From the NCBI GenBank assembly GCA_015060205.1, contig SUYY01000019.1:1-41658 (forward strand): a stretch of DNA of 41,658 bases, read 5' to 3'. The position numbers and the translations under genes are program-made. This DNA is from Bacteroidales bacterium (GTDB lineage: Bacteria > Bacteroidota > Bacteroidia > Bacteroidales > UBA932). Shown here one piece after another: positions 17,034-26,194 of this stretch (within the stretch, counting starts at the first letter, position 1; each line of letters opens with the position of its first letter). The notes beneath the pieces are model-generated. The model was not told the DNA's origin. It was given only the letters and a program-made list of their open reading frames with translations, and searched no databases.

Positions 17034-18164
17034 CTATTTTGCAGGTTTGCCATATCTTTCCACTACGGAATATACTTCCTTGACGATATCCATCGCCGCA
17101 TCTGTCCTTGCCAATGTCGCAATGTTCTTTTCCAGAAGGGCGATTCTCTCAGGCTCATCCAGCAGAGAACACGCCGTCTTCATCAGTTTGTCCGGCGCTT
17201 CTGCGTCAGTCACCATCATTGCAGCATATCTGTTGACCAGTGCCATGGCATTGTGTGTCTGATGATCTTCCGCCACGTTCGGTGAAGGTACGAATATCAC
17301 GGCCTTGTGAGCAGCGCAGAGTTCCGACACCGAACTTGCACCGGAGCGTGATATGACTATATCGGCAGCGGCATATGCCAGATCCATCCTCTGGATGAAG
17401 TCCGAGTGCTGTATGCCGGGTGCGGATGTTCCTGTCATGAATTCATCTATTCCTTTCTTGTAATATTTTCCGCATTGCCAGAGCACCTCCACATTCTCGC
17501 CGCCAGGACAGCCGTCACCTATCCATTTCTTCATGGCGTTGTTCAATGTGCCGCTTCCCAGGCTTCCGCCGACTACGAATATATGCTTCTTTTCAGGGTC
17601 GAGTCCGTAGAACCGCAATGCCTCTTCCCTCATCTGTGCAGTTGCAGGAACAATCTCCTTTCTGATCGGATTTCCGGTAAGGGTTATCCTGTCTGCAGGG
17701 AAGAATCTTTCCATATTCCCGTATGCCACGCAGATGCTCCTGGCCTTCTTTCCCACTATCCTGTTGGTAAGTCCGGCAAATCCGTTCTGCTCCTGTATGA
17801 GCGTCGGGATGCCGAGCCTTACTGCAGCCCACAGGAGAGGTGCGCTTGCATATCCTCCTACTCCAACCGCTATGTCCGGTCTGAACTTGCGAAGTATCCT
17901 CTTTGCCATGGCCACGCTTCTGACCACCTTGAAAGGAAGGGCGAAATTGGAGAGCGTGAGTTTCCTCTGCAGGCCTGCTACAGGCAGTCCGATTATCTCA
18001 TATCCCGCTGCAGGCACCTTTTCCATCTCCATCCTTCCTTCTGCACCTACAAAGAGTATCTCAGTTTCGGGATTGACCTCCTTGAGTTTGTTGGCGATGG
18101 AGAGGGCCGGGAAGATATGTCCTCCTGTTCCGCCTCCGCTTATTATGACTCTGAGTTTCTTCAT
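17034..18164 (-). CDS. murG: UDP-GlcNAc:lipid I transferase MurG
   Basis: GT-B glycosyltransferase of 376 residues that makes lipid II on the inner face of the membrane. It has the N-terminal glycine-rich loop ISGGGTGGHIFPALSIA (8-24), HEQN-like LIQEQNGFAGLTNR, and the C-terminal donor site VSRSGASSVSELCAAHKAVIFVPSPNVAEDHQ with the family's H-Q pair. One base separates it from the ftsW stop, so the two are tightly coupled. Confidence 0.96.
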   Translation of the reverse strand: MKKLRVIISGGGTGGHIFPALSIANKLKEVNPETEILFVGAEGRMEMEKVPAAGYEIIGLPVAGLQRKLTLSNFALPFKVVRSVAMAKRILRKFRPDIAVGVGGYASAPLLWAAVRLGIPTLIQEQNGFAGLTNRIVGKKARSICVAYGNMERFFPADRITLTGNPIRKEIVPATAQMREEALRFYGLDPEKKHIFVVGGSLGSGTLNNAMKKWIGDGCPGGENVEVLWQCGKYYKKGIDEFMTGTSAPGIQHSDFIQRMDLAYAAADIVISRSGASSVSELCAAHKAVIFVPSPNVAEDHQTHNAMALVNRYAAMMVTDAEAPDKLMKTACSLLDEPERIALLEKNIATLARTDAAMDIVKEVYSVVERYGKPAK

Positions 18165-18165
18165 A

Positions 18166-19602
18166 TCATTCGTTGTCTATCTGTTCCAATACATCCATTG
18201 CCACCTGAACGTCGTCTTTTGTGCTTTCATAAAGAGGGGCGACAGCCTCTTCCTGCTCTCTGATCTGGTTTCTTGCCATCTTGCTGATGGACAGAATTAT
18301 GCCGAATGCCACACAGAACATCAGGAAGGCGAAACTTCCGTCGCTGATCATCGGCAGGGTCTGTCCCGTCATCGGTCCGATATCCACGTTCACGAATATA
18401 TGCAGGAAAGCCTGCCCTGAGATCAGAAGTGACAGACCGCCAACGGCATATTTTGCGAAATCGTTCTGGCATAGTTTCGCGATGAACGACCCTCGTGCGA
18501 GCAGACTCACGAACAGCATCAGGATGACGATGCCTCCGAGAAGCCCGTATTCCTCCACTATGAAACTGAACATGTAGTCGGAATATATATGGGCCACCAC
18601 ATATTTCTGTGTGCTGTTTCCGCTGAGTTTTCCGGTGAGACCTCCCTCGTGGATGGCTATCCGCGCACTGTAAGGCTGCCTTATCTGGTCACGGACCTCA
18701 TACCATTCCTCGCACCTTTTGCCTTTGGTCGGGTCATTCTCTATTTCGATGAGTCTTTCGATACTGTAGTCGGCTTCGACCCTTCGCATAAGTTCCTCCA
18801 GTCTTGTGTCACCGAATATCTTTCCGTCAGAAACGAGATACAGGCCCAGGCATATTCCTATTGCCGTCACTCCGGTCGCCAGAATGAGTGCTATCTCCTT
18901 GAACGGCATCCTTCCGATGAGCAGTATAAGTATGGAAATTCCACCGATGAGGATCATGCTGGAGTTGCTTCCCGGCATTACCATCGCTGTTACGGTCAGG
19001 ACAGGCATGTACAGATAGAGGATCCTCTTCCAGAGCGGTTTCTTCAGGAAACTGAGCCATTCTATATTTGAAAGAGAGTTTGCAATTGAAAAGGTCGGAC
19101 TTTTCCTGTTCCTCTCTCTCGCTTCGCAGTCCTGCCTGTAACTGTGCAAAGCCCAAGCGAGATACATGACCATGCAGACCTTCACCACTTCGAAGACGTG
19201 TATCTGGAATCCGAACAGGCTAAGCGTTCTCCATGCATGGTTTATATATGCAGCCTTCAGAAATCCCAGGTCAAGATGCAGGTCAAGAATCAGAAGAAGG
19301 AAGAAGGAAATGCCGAATCCAAGTTGTGAGGTCACCCTCAGTACCTTGATGCTCCTGATTTTGTATATAAGGTATATCAGTACGTATCCTATCGCTATGA
19401 ACATGGCGTGTTCCCGGATGAGGTCTATCCTGTCCTTGCTTCCGCCTGCAAGTTGCGATGTGGATGAGAATATGGCAAGGGCGGAAATCAGAGTCAGCAT
19501 GAACACGATGATCCACACGACCTTATCACCTTCGATACGGTCGATGAAATTCCAGAAGCCACCCTTCTGTTCTTCTGCCTTTGTTTTCCTGTTTCCCGCC
19601 AT
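18166..19602 (-). CDS. ftsW: Septal peptidoglycan polymerase FtsW (SEDS family)
   Basis: The protein has 478 residues with about ten membrane segments. A long charged N-terminal stretch (residues 1-28) precedes the first one. The large extracytoplasmic loop lies about 215-320, with the usual IRQPYSARIAIHEGGLTGKLSGNS region near the SEDS catalytic loop, and the end pattern SDGSFAFLMFCVAFGIILSIS is typical. FtsW rather than RodA is chosen from its place between murD and murG. It polymerises lipid II together with the FtsI encoded upstream. The loop is somewhat long. Confidence 0.94.
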   Translation of the reverse strand: MAGNRKTKAEEQKGGFWNFIDRIEGDKVVWIIVFMLTLISALAIFSSTSQLAGGSKDRIDLIREHAMFIAIGYVLIYLIYKIRSIKVLRVTSQLGFGISFFLLLILDLHLDLGFLKAAYINHAWRTLSLFGFQIHVFEVVKVCMVMYLAWALHSYRQDCEARERNRKSPTFSIANSLSNIEWLSFLKKPLWKRILYLYMPVLTVTAMVMPGSNSSMILIGGISILILLIGRMPFKEIALILATGVTAIGICLGLYLVSDGKIFGDTRLEELMRRVEADYSIERLIEIENDPTKGKRCEEWYEVRDQIRQPYSARIAIHEGGLTGKLSGNSTQKYVVAHIYSDYMFSFIVEEYGLLGGIVILMLFVSLLARGSFIAKLCQNDFAKYAVGGLSLLISGQAFLHIFVNVDIGPMTGQTLPMISDGSFAFLMFCVAFGIILSISKMARNQIREQEEAVAPLYESTKDDVQVAMDVLEQIDNE

Positions 19603-19603
19603 C

Positions 19604-20938
19604 CTATAGATTCCTTACAGCCTCCTTGAACTGTCTTCCTCTGTCCTCGTAGTTCTTGAAAAGGTCGAAACTTGCGCAGCATGGTGAAAGAAGCACCACG
19701 TCGCCTGCCTGTGCTATCTTGTGCGCTGTCTGCACCGCATCCTGTGCGGAAGTCACGTCGTACATCTTCGACACCACATCACAGAACGAATCGTGTATCT
19801 TCTGATTGTCGAGTCCCATGCAGATTATAGCCTTTACCTTCTCTTTTACAAGTGGGATGAGACTGCTGTAGTCATTGCCCTTGTCCGTTCCGCCTACAAT
19901 CCATACCACCGGCCTTGTCTGGCACTCGAGGGCGTACCATGCAGCATCCACATTGGTTGCCTTTGAATCGTTTATATACAGTACATCCTTGATGCTAAGT
20001 ACTTTCTCAAGTCTGTGCTCCACGGCCTGGAAGGTTGCGAGACCTTCACGTATCGCCTCGTTGTCTATCTCCATAGCCTTCGCAGCAAGAGCGGCTGCCA
20101 TGGAGTTATATATGTTGTGCTTGCCGCCAAGAGCGAGTTCCTGGATGAACATGTCGCATTCCTGCTCCTTGTATCTTACTATGATGCTGTCATCCTTCAC
20201 GAACGCACCCTGCTCCACCTCTGTCTTCTGGGTGAAAGGCAACTGCTGGGCCTTCACCACTATCTTGTTGAGGTGGTTGATGGTGATTTCGTCATCGGAG
20301 CAGAATATGAAGCAGTCATCCTTGTCCATATTCCTTGTGATGCGGAACTTGGCCTTCACATAGTTCTCCATGTTGTAGCCGTATCTGTCCAGGTGGTCAG
20401 GGGTGATGTTTGTGATGATCGCTATGTCGGCCTTGAAGTCGTATACGTTGTCAAGTTGGAAACTGCTGAGTTCCAGAACATAGATGTCGTAGTTCTCGGT
20501 AGCCACCTGGTAGGCGTAACTCTTGCCGATGTTGCCGCCGAGACCCACGTTGAGTCCGGCCTGCTTGAGAAGGTGGTATATCAGGGAAGTCGTGGTGGTC
20601 TTTCCGTTGCTTCCTGTGATGCATACCTTCTTTGCAGAATCATATCTTCCTGCAAATTCTATTTCGGATATTATATTTATGCCGTTTTCCTCTATCTTCT
20701 TCACCATTGCGGCTGTAGAAGGGATGCCCGGACTTTTGACAACCTCGTCTGCATTGAGGATAAGTTCCTCAGTGTGACCTCCTTGCTCGAACGGGATATT
20801 CCACTCGTTGAGCACTTCCACATATTTGTCTGCAATCTTTCCCATATCTGAGAGAAAGACATCAAAACCTTTTACCTTGGCGAGAACTGCGGATCCTATA
20901 CCGCTTTCGCCACCACCTAAAACTACTACTCTTGACAT
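19604..20938 (-). CDS. murD: UDP-N-acetylmuramoyl-L-alanine--D-glutamate ligase MurD
   Basis: The protein has 444 residues. Start: VVVLGGGESGIGSAVLAKVKG (UDP-MurNAc-L-Ala binding). P-loop: CITGSNGKTTTTSLIYHLL. The following motifs NITPDHLDRYG, EHRLEKV and YINDSKATNVDAAWYAL are the usual Mur ligase and MurD signatures, and the C-terminal domain contains WIVGGTDKGNDY. It adds D-Glu to the nucleotide precursor. It is separated from mraY by 2 nt and from ftsW by one. Confidence 0.96.
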   Translation of the reverse strand: MSRVVVLGGGESGIGSAVLAKVKGFDVFLSDMGKIADKYVEVLNEWNIPFEQGGHTEELILNADEVVKSPGIPSTAAMVKKIEENGINIISEIEFAGRYDSAKKVCITGSNGKTTTTSLIYHLLKQAGLNVGLGGNIGKSYAYQVATENYDIYVLELSSFQLDNVYDFKADIAIITNITPDHLDRYGYNMENYVKAKFRITRNMDKDDCFIFCSDDEITINHLNKIVVKAQQLPFTQKTEVEQGAFVKDDSIIVRYKEQECDMFIQELALGGKHNIYNSMAAALAAKAMEIDNEAIREGLATFQAVEHRLEKVLSIKDVLYINDSKATNVDAAWYALECQTRPVVWIVGGTDKGNDYSSLIPLVKEKVKAIICMGLDNQKIHDSFCDVVSKMYDVTSAQDAVQTAHKIAQAGDVVLLSPCCASFDLFKNYEDRGRQFKEAVRNL

Positions 20939-20940
20939 AT

Positions 20941-22212
20941 TTATCTAACCTTCAATAATGCTACTGTAACCAAAGCCAGGATGATTCCCACAATCCAGAA
21001 TCTCGCTACTATCTTCGCCTCTGGAAGAGCCTTTGCGGGCTTCTGAATCAGGGCAGGGATGCCTTCCTTCTGGTAATGATGATGAAGAGGGGCCATCCTG
21101 AATATCCTTCTTCCTTCACCGTATTTCCTCTTTGTATATTTGAAATAGAACCTCTGCATGAGGACCGATACGCTTTCAGCGAAGAATACTCCGCAAAGCA
21201 CAGGTATCAGAAGTTCCTTTCTTATCAGAACTGCCGTCACTCCGATGATTCCTCCGAGCATAAGGCTTCCGGTGTCTCCCATGAAGACCTGTGCAGGGTA
21301 GGTGTTATACCAGAGGAAACCGATCAGGGCACCCACAAGTGCCGACATGAACACCGCCACTTCTCCGCTGCCGGGAATATACATGATGTTCAGATATTCC
21401 GCATTCACGATATTGCCTCCGAGCCACGCGAAGATTCCGAGCACCACTCCCACTATCGCGGAAGTTCCTGCTGCCAGACCGTCCATTCCGTCCGTGAGGT
21501 TGACTCCGTTTGAGCAGGCGGTGATGACTATGATGATCATAAGTACATATATCGCCCATTTGCAGTACCATCCCCATGAACCCTTGAAAGGGGAGAGCCA
21601 ACTGTAGTCGAACTCGTGGTTCTTCACAAAAGGAAGAGTGGTCTTGGTGCTTTTCACGATGTCGACTTTCTCAGTCTGGACTCCGGCGGAATCTGCAGCC
21701 TCATATGAAGATTCTGCGACTACGGTGTTTTCCCTGACTGTGATCTGACCGGAAAAGCATACTGCAAGTCCGATAGCGAGTGCCATCATTCCCTGTGCCA
21801 TGAGTTTGGCCTTTTCGCTCATTCCCTCCTTGTTCTTTCTGAATACCTTGATGTAGTCGTCTGCAAAGCCTACGAGAAAGAACCATACGGTGCTGATAAC
21901 CAGCAGGATGCTGTATATGTTGTGCAGGTCGCAAAGCAGGAGGACAGGTATGATGAGGGAAATGAATATTATGATTCCACCCATTGTCGGGGTACCTTTC
22001 TTCTGCATCTGTCCTTCCAGTCCGAGGTCTCTGATGGTTTCGCCTATCTGCTTCTTCTGGAGCCATGCGATGATCCTGCGCCCTGCAAAGATTGAAATCA
22101 GCAGTGCAAGAGCAAATGCCGCAATGGCCCTGAACGACAGATATCCGAACAGTCCCATGCCTGGAATGTCGATGCCTGCCTTCGCAAGATATTGTGTCAA
22201 GTCGTATAACAT
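20941..22212 (-). CDS. mraY: Phospho-MurNAc-pentapeptide transferase MraY
   Basis: Integral membrane enzyme that forms lipid I. It has about ten membrane segments. Motifs: GTPTMGGIIIF (about 75), FADDYIKV (aspartate pair), ACSNGVNLTDGMDGLAAG, VFMGDTGSLMLGG and the cytoplasmic histidine loop APLHHHYQ. At 423 residues it is about 60 longer than the E. coli enzyme. The extra part is mostly a polar insertion near residues 160-210 (TVVAESSYEAADSAGVQ region), which I believe is usual in Bacteroidetes. It is 3 nt from murE and 2 nt from murD. Confidence 0.96.
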   Translation of the reverse strand: MLYDLTQYLAKAGIDIPGMGLFGYLSFRAIAAFALALLISIFAGRRIIAWLQKKQIGETIRDLGLEGQMQKKGTPTMGGIIIFISLIIPVLLLCDLHNIYSILLVISTVWFFLVGFADDYIKVFRKNKEGMSEKAKLMAQGMMALAIGLAVCFSGQITVRENTVVAESSYEAADSAGVQTEKVDIVKSTKTTLPFVKNHEFDYSWLSPFKGSWGWYCKWAIYVLMIIIVITACSNGVNLTDGMDGLAAGTSAIVGVVLGIFAWLGGNIVNAEYLNIMYIPGSGEVAVFMSALVGALIGFLWYNTYPAQVFMGDTGSLMLGGIIGVTAVLIRKELLIPVLCGVFFAESVSVLMQRFYFKYTKRKYGEGRRIFRMAPLHHHYQKEGIPALIQKPAKALPEAKIVARFWIVGIILALVTVALLKVR

Positions 22213-22215
22213 GTC

Positions 22216-23691
22216 CTAGAGTGTGTTGAATATATCTTCTACAATTTTCTTTTCGTCAAAATGTCTCTTCTCGCTTCCGATGATCTGGTAGGTCTCGTGG
22301 CCTTTTCCGGCGAGCAATATCGTGGTTCCTTCACCTGCAAGCATCACCGCTGTCCTTATTGCCTCTTCCCTGTCTTCTATGAACAGTGACTTTGCCCTGC
22401 CGCTCAGGTCCATTCCTGCCTTGATGTCCGCCATGATGTCTGAAGTCTTCTCGGAACGGCTGTTGTCGGATGTGACTATTATCCTGTCGGAATATTTCTG
22501 TGCTATCCCGCCCATTTCGGGTCTCTTTGTCCTGTCCCTGTCGCCGCCGCATCCGAAAAGGCAGATCAGGGGTCTGTCAGGAGCGATCTCCTTGAGTGTC
22601 TTGAGTACATTCTCCAGAGCGTCAGGCGTGTGGGCATAGTCGATGATGACGGAAATGTCCTTTGGACCTCTCATGTTTTCAAGACGTCCGGGAGCCGGCC
22701 TGAGTCTGCTTATCGCCACAAGAACCTCTTCGGCGGATGCGCCCAGTTCCACAGCGGTGGAGTAGAGTGCCAGAATATTATATGCGTTATGCCTTCCGAT
22801 AAGTCCGGTCCATGTCTCTCTCGAGTCAATCTTCAGAAGCATTCCGTCGAAACTCTGCTCCATTACCTTGCATGTGTGGTCGGCCATCCCTCTGCAAGAA
22901 TATGTCACTACCCGCGCCTGAGTATTCTGCACCATCACCTGGGCGTTTCTGTCGTCGGCATTGATGACCGCTACAGCGTCCTTGCCGAGATTGTCGAAGT
23001 ACATCTTCTTGCATCTTATGTACTCCGCAAAGGTCTTGTGGTAGTCGAGATGGTCGTGGGTGAGGTTGGAGAATATTCCCGCCTTGTATTTCAGCCCCGC
23101 TATCCTTTCCTGTTCCACACCGATCGAACTCACCTCCATGAAGCAGTATTCGCATCCTGCCTTGACCATTTCGTTCAGGAGGCTGTTGATGGTAAGCGGG
23201 TCGGATGTGGTGTTTACCGCCTCCGTGCCTTTGTTTCCCACGTAGTTCGCTATGGTTGAAAGAAGTCCGCAACTGTAGCCCATTGCTGTGAACATCCTGT
23301 GGAGAAGCGTCACGGTGGTGGTCTTTCCGTTTGTTCCGGTTATTCCGACCAAGGTCAGTTTCTCGGAAGGGTTGTCGTAGAAATTCGCGGCCATTATGGC
23401 AAGGGAGTGCCTTGCAGATGATGTCTTCACGAATACCGCACCTTCCGTCTGTTCCGGATGCAGTCCGAGCGAATCAAATCTTTCCTGATCCTCGTACACG
23501 ATCACTCTTGCTCCTTTCCCGAGTGCCATTGGTATGTAGTCGTGCCCGTCACTTGCAAAGCCTTTGACAGCCACGAACATGGAACCTCCGGTGACTTTCC
23601 TTGAGTCGCTGCAGATGTTTCCTACGTCTATGCTTCCGGAGCCTGTCACTATTGCCGCTCCGCTGTTTCTTATGATCTTGTCGAGTCTCAT
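22216..23691 (-). CDS. murE: UDP-MurNAc-tripeptide synthetase MurE
   Basis: From the ATG at 23691, 491 residues. That ATG shares the ATGA overlap with the ftsI stop; an upstream ATG at 23727 would run 40 nt into ftsI and is rejected. The P-loop is VGITGTNGKTTTVTLLHR, followed by VNTTSDPLT, MEVSSIGVEQERIAGL, NLTHDHLDYHKT and DYAHTPDALENVL. The site that selects the third amino acid reads DNSR (409-412), where meso-diaminopimelate enzymes have DNPR. The arginine that contacts diaminopimelate is kept, so mDAP is still the likely substrate. Confidence 0.95.
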   Translation of the reverse strand: MRLDKIIRNSGAAIVTGSGSIDVGNICSDSRKVTGGSMFVAVKGFASDGHDYIPMALGKGARVIVYEDQERFDSLGLHPEQTEGAVFVKTSSARHSLAIMAANFYDNPSEKLTLVGITGTNGKTTTVTLLHRMFTAMGYSCGLLSTIANYVGNKGTEAVNTTSDPLTINSLLNEMVKAGCEYCFMEVSSIGVEQERIAGLKYKAGIFSNLTHDHLDYHKTFAEYIRCKKMYFDNLGKDAVAVINADDRNAQVMVQNTQARVVTYSCRGMADHTCKVMEQSFDGMLLKIDSRETWTGLIGRHNAYNILALYSTAVELGASAEEVLVAISRLRPAPGRLENMRGPKDISVIIDYAHTPDALENVLKTLKEIAPDRPLICLFGCGGDRDRTKRPEMGGIAQKYSDRIIVTSDNSRSEKTSDIMADIKAGMDLSGRAKSLFIEDREEAIRTAVMLAGEGTTILLAGKGHETYQIIGSEKRHFDEKKIVEDIFNTL

Positions 23692-25832
23692 TTCAATCTT
23701 ATATGAACTGTTGTACCTGCCTTGCATCTTGTTCCCGCTGCCGGGGATTGTGAAGCCACGTGTCCGATTCCTTCATAAACACATCTGTAACCGTTGTTTT
23801 CCAAGGCATATATCGCATCCTTCAGTCCCATATCCCTCACGTCCGGTACCGGACCGCCTCCCTGTCGTGTGCCTATGTATGCTTCTCTCATCTGAGGGAT
23901 CCTGCCCCTTTCCCCGATTCTGTTTCCCCAATCGGAATCAAGTGCCCAAAGGTTGTCCACCACTTCTCCGAACACTTTTGCCGGATGGTTTCCTCCTCCA
24001 TATCCGTTGCTTCTTGTCAGACCGGTATAGACGGTGACTATCGCCGAATATTTGGGGTCGTCTGCAGGGAAGAATCCCACGAATGTCGCCTGATATTTCT
24101 TGTATTCCTCCTCGTTGACATATGGGTTGTTCCTTTTCGGCTTGTCCTCAGGCTCAAGCACCACTCTTGCAGTTCCTGTCTTTCCGGCAATGGCGCATTT
24201 TGCGTTTTTCAGCCTTCTCGCCGTTCCTTCCTGCGCTACGGCCTTGAGTGCCGTGGTCAGGGTGTCTGCCGTCCTTTTCGAGCATATCGAGCCGTTGAGT
24301 ATCACAGGCTTGAATTCCTTCTCCACATGTCCGTTCTTCTCGAATGCGCTTATCACATAAGGCTTCATCATCTTGCCCTTGTTGGCTATGGCGTTATAGA
24401 AGGCAAGCATGTTGAGCGGTGTCTCCCTGATCGAATAACCGATTGCTGTGGAATACAGGTCGTGTATGGTCCAACTGTCCCTGAGCGATGACCTGCTTCC
24501 TCCTTTTTCGGTAAGGTCAAACTCGTAGGCGTTGTGGAGGTTATACTCGAAAAGCCTGTCAGTGAACTGTTTCCTTGTATGTTCGTCCTCTCCGTAATGC
24601 TCTATGGTGAGATATCTGAACACATTGTTGGAAGACCTCTTGAAACCTTCTCTGACACTTATCGAACGTCTTCCGGTCTGTTTCTCATAATTTCTGAGGG
24701 CCTCGTCCACCGGTACCTTCGGATATCCCTCCAGTTTTCCGCCGTTGGTTCTGATCTCTGTGTCAAGAGTGACCTTTCCGTCTTCAAGGAGGGTCATCAA
24801 AGTCGCAGTCTTGAATATCGATCCAGGCTCTCCCGCACGTCCGATCGCCATGTTGAAGTACTCTCCGAGTTCTCCCTTGCTGTTCTTTTTCAGGTTTACC
24901 ATCGCCTTCACCGCTCCGGTCTGAACATCCATCACCACCACGCAACCTCCTTCAATCGCTTCGTCTTCTCCGATATGCCTTCTGAGAGCCTTGTCCGCTA
25001 TATCCTGTATGCCTATGTCAATTGTGCTTATGACGTCAGCACCATGTTCCACTTCCACCGAGGTGCTGTCCGGATTGAGGATGGCTCCCTTATCGGTCGC
25101 CTTCATCCACCTGATTCCCTCTTTTCCGTGGAGTATATAGTCATATTGTCCCTCTATGCCGAGGAATCTGTTGCGTTCCGGTTCGTTCGGGTCGATGCGG
25201 ACATCTCCGATAAGCCTTCTTCCCAGTTCTCCATAAGGATATTTCCTTGCATCTCTGACATCTGTCATCATCCCGCTGAATCTCGGACTGAGTCTGAATA
25301 ATGGCAACTGCTTGATTTTAAGCAGGGTACTGTGGTCTATATCCTTGATGAACTTTACGTTTCTTCTTCCTCTGCGGTCCTTTGAGTCCCTGTTGATGAG
25401 AATCAGGTCGTAATACTCCTTGGCAGTCGTGCTTCCACCCACTATTTCAGGCAGTCTGTCGCAGGTCTCTCTGGCGAGTCTTCTCCATATCTCCTCCGTG
25501 AGGGTGTCTCTTCCCATCTGGATTGCGCCCTTCGCCATCTCCTTTTTCTGGATCTGACAGTCAAGCCGGATTGTGTACAGAGGGGTGGAACTTGCAAGGA
25601 GCCTTCTGTTGCAGTCCATTATGTCGCCTCTCTCAGGCTTTATCTCCACCTTCTCATTCTTTGGGATGAAGTTCTCCAAAGTCTGGGGGTCCGGTTCCCA
25701 AATGTACTGTATGTAGATGATCTTGGCGATCACAGCCACTGATGCAAACAGCAGAACCCAATAGAAGACCAGCAGGATCTTGCTGATTCTGTTTCTGTCT
25801 TCTGGTATATTTGAGTTCTGTCTTTTCATCAT
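23688..25832 (-). CDS. ftsI: Septal transpeptidase FtsI / PBP3 (class B PBP) with C-terminal PASTA domain
   Basis: The protein has 714 residues. A cytoplasmic tail is followed by a single membrane segment (about 18-41), the dimerisation domain (about 55-250) and the transpeptidase. Catalytic residues are visible: SIFK with S338 and K341, SSN at 400-402 and KTG at 551-553. The last about 60 residues, beginning VPDVRDMGLKDAIYALENNG, form one PASTA domain, common in Bacteroidetes FtsI but absent from the E. coli enzyme. It cross-links septal peptidoglycan with FtsW. It overlaps ftsL upstream and murE downstream by 4 nt each (ATGA). Confidence 0.95.
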   Translation of the reverse strand: MMKRQNSNIPEDRNRISKILLVFYWVLLFASVAVIAKIIYIQYIWEPDPQTLENFIPKNEKVEIKPERGDIMDCNRRLLASSTPLYTIRLDCQIQKKEMAKGAIQMGRDTLTEEIWRRLARETCDRLPEIVGGSTTAKEYYDLILINRDSKDRRGRRNVKFIKDIDHSTLLKIKQLPLFRLSPRFSGMMTDVRDARKYPYGELGRRLIGDVRIDPNEPERNRFLGIEGQYDYILHGKEGIRWMKATDKGAILNPDSTSVEVEHGADVISTIDIGIQDIADKALRRHIGEDEAIEGGCVVVMDVQTGAVKAMVNLKKNSKGELGEYFNMAIGRAGEPGSIFKTATLMTLLEDGKVTLDTEIRTNGGKLEGYPKVPVDEALRNYEKQTGRRSISVREGFKRSSNNVFRYLTIEHYGEDEHTRKQFTDRLFEYNLHNAYEFDLTEKGGSRSSLRDSWTIHDLYSTAIGYSIRETPLNMLAFYNAIANKGKMMKPYVISAFEKNGHVEKEFKPVILNGSICSKRTADTLTTALKAVAQEGTARRLKNAKCAIAGKTGTARVVLEPEDKPKRNNPYVNEEEYKKYQATFVGFFPADDPKYSAIVTVYTGLTRSNGYGGGNHPAKVFGEVVDNLWALDSDWGNRIGERGRIPQMREAYIGTRQGGGPVPDVRDMGLKDAIYALENNGYRCVYEGIGHVASQSPAAGTRCKAGTTVHIRLK

Positions 25833-26194
25833 TTCTCTATCGTATATGCCGGTTCTTCCGGAATCCTGAGTTCTGAGCCTGATTCTTCGAGCATCTTCTC
25901 CACTGTGCTGATCCTTGACAGGCCTATTATCTCACATGTCTTGTTTGCGTGTGCATATTTGAGGCTTTCTATCTTGTCCTGGTTCACCTCCACCCTGTAC
26001 ATCGTCTTTTCTGCCATGTAACTGAGCCAGATACTGACAATTCCGATGAAGACAGTGTAAAGAATGTAAGGGAACAGTTTGTCGACCCTCATGCGTATCA
26101 GAAAGTCTCCTCGTCCGATGGATTTCAGAGCCTCCACGGCTGCCTTCATCAGGGCATTCCAGTCTATGTTCTTCCAAAAATCCATCTTCATCAT
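25829..26194 (-). CDS. ftsL: FtsL-like division protein
   Basis: The protein has 121 residues: an N-terminal cytoplasmic part of about 45 residues, one membrane segment about 45-64 (LFPYILYTVFIGIVSIWLSYM), then a periplasmic part starting with a predicted coiled coil (VEVNQDKIESLKYAHANKTCEI). This is the bitopic topology of FtsL, in the usual position between rsmH and ftsI, with 4-nt overlaps on both sides. Sequence similarity to proteobacterial FtsL is not obvious; it fits the separate Bacteroidetes FtsL family. Confidence 0.85.
   Translation of the reverse strand: MMKMDFWKNIDWNALMKAAVEALKSIGRGDFLIRMRVDKLFPYILYTVFIGIVSIWLSYMAEKTMYRVEVNQDKIESLKYAHANKTCEIIGLSRISTVEKMLEESGSELRIPEEPAYTIEK

Noticed and set aside
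16058..17083. Long plus-strand open frame (341 codons) opposite murC
   Set aside because: It is antisense to a fully conserved murC, has a composition typical of a reverse-frame shadow and shows no recognisable motif.
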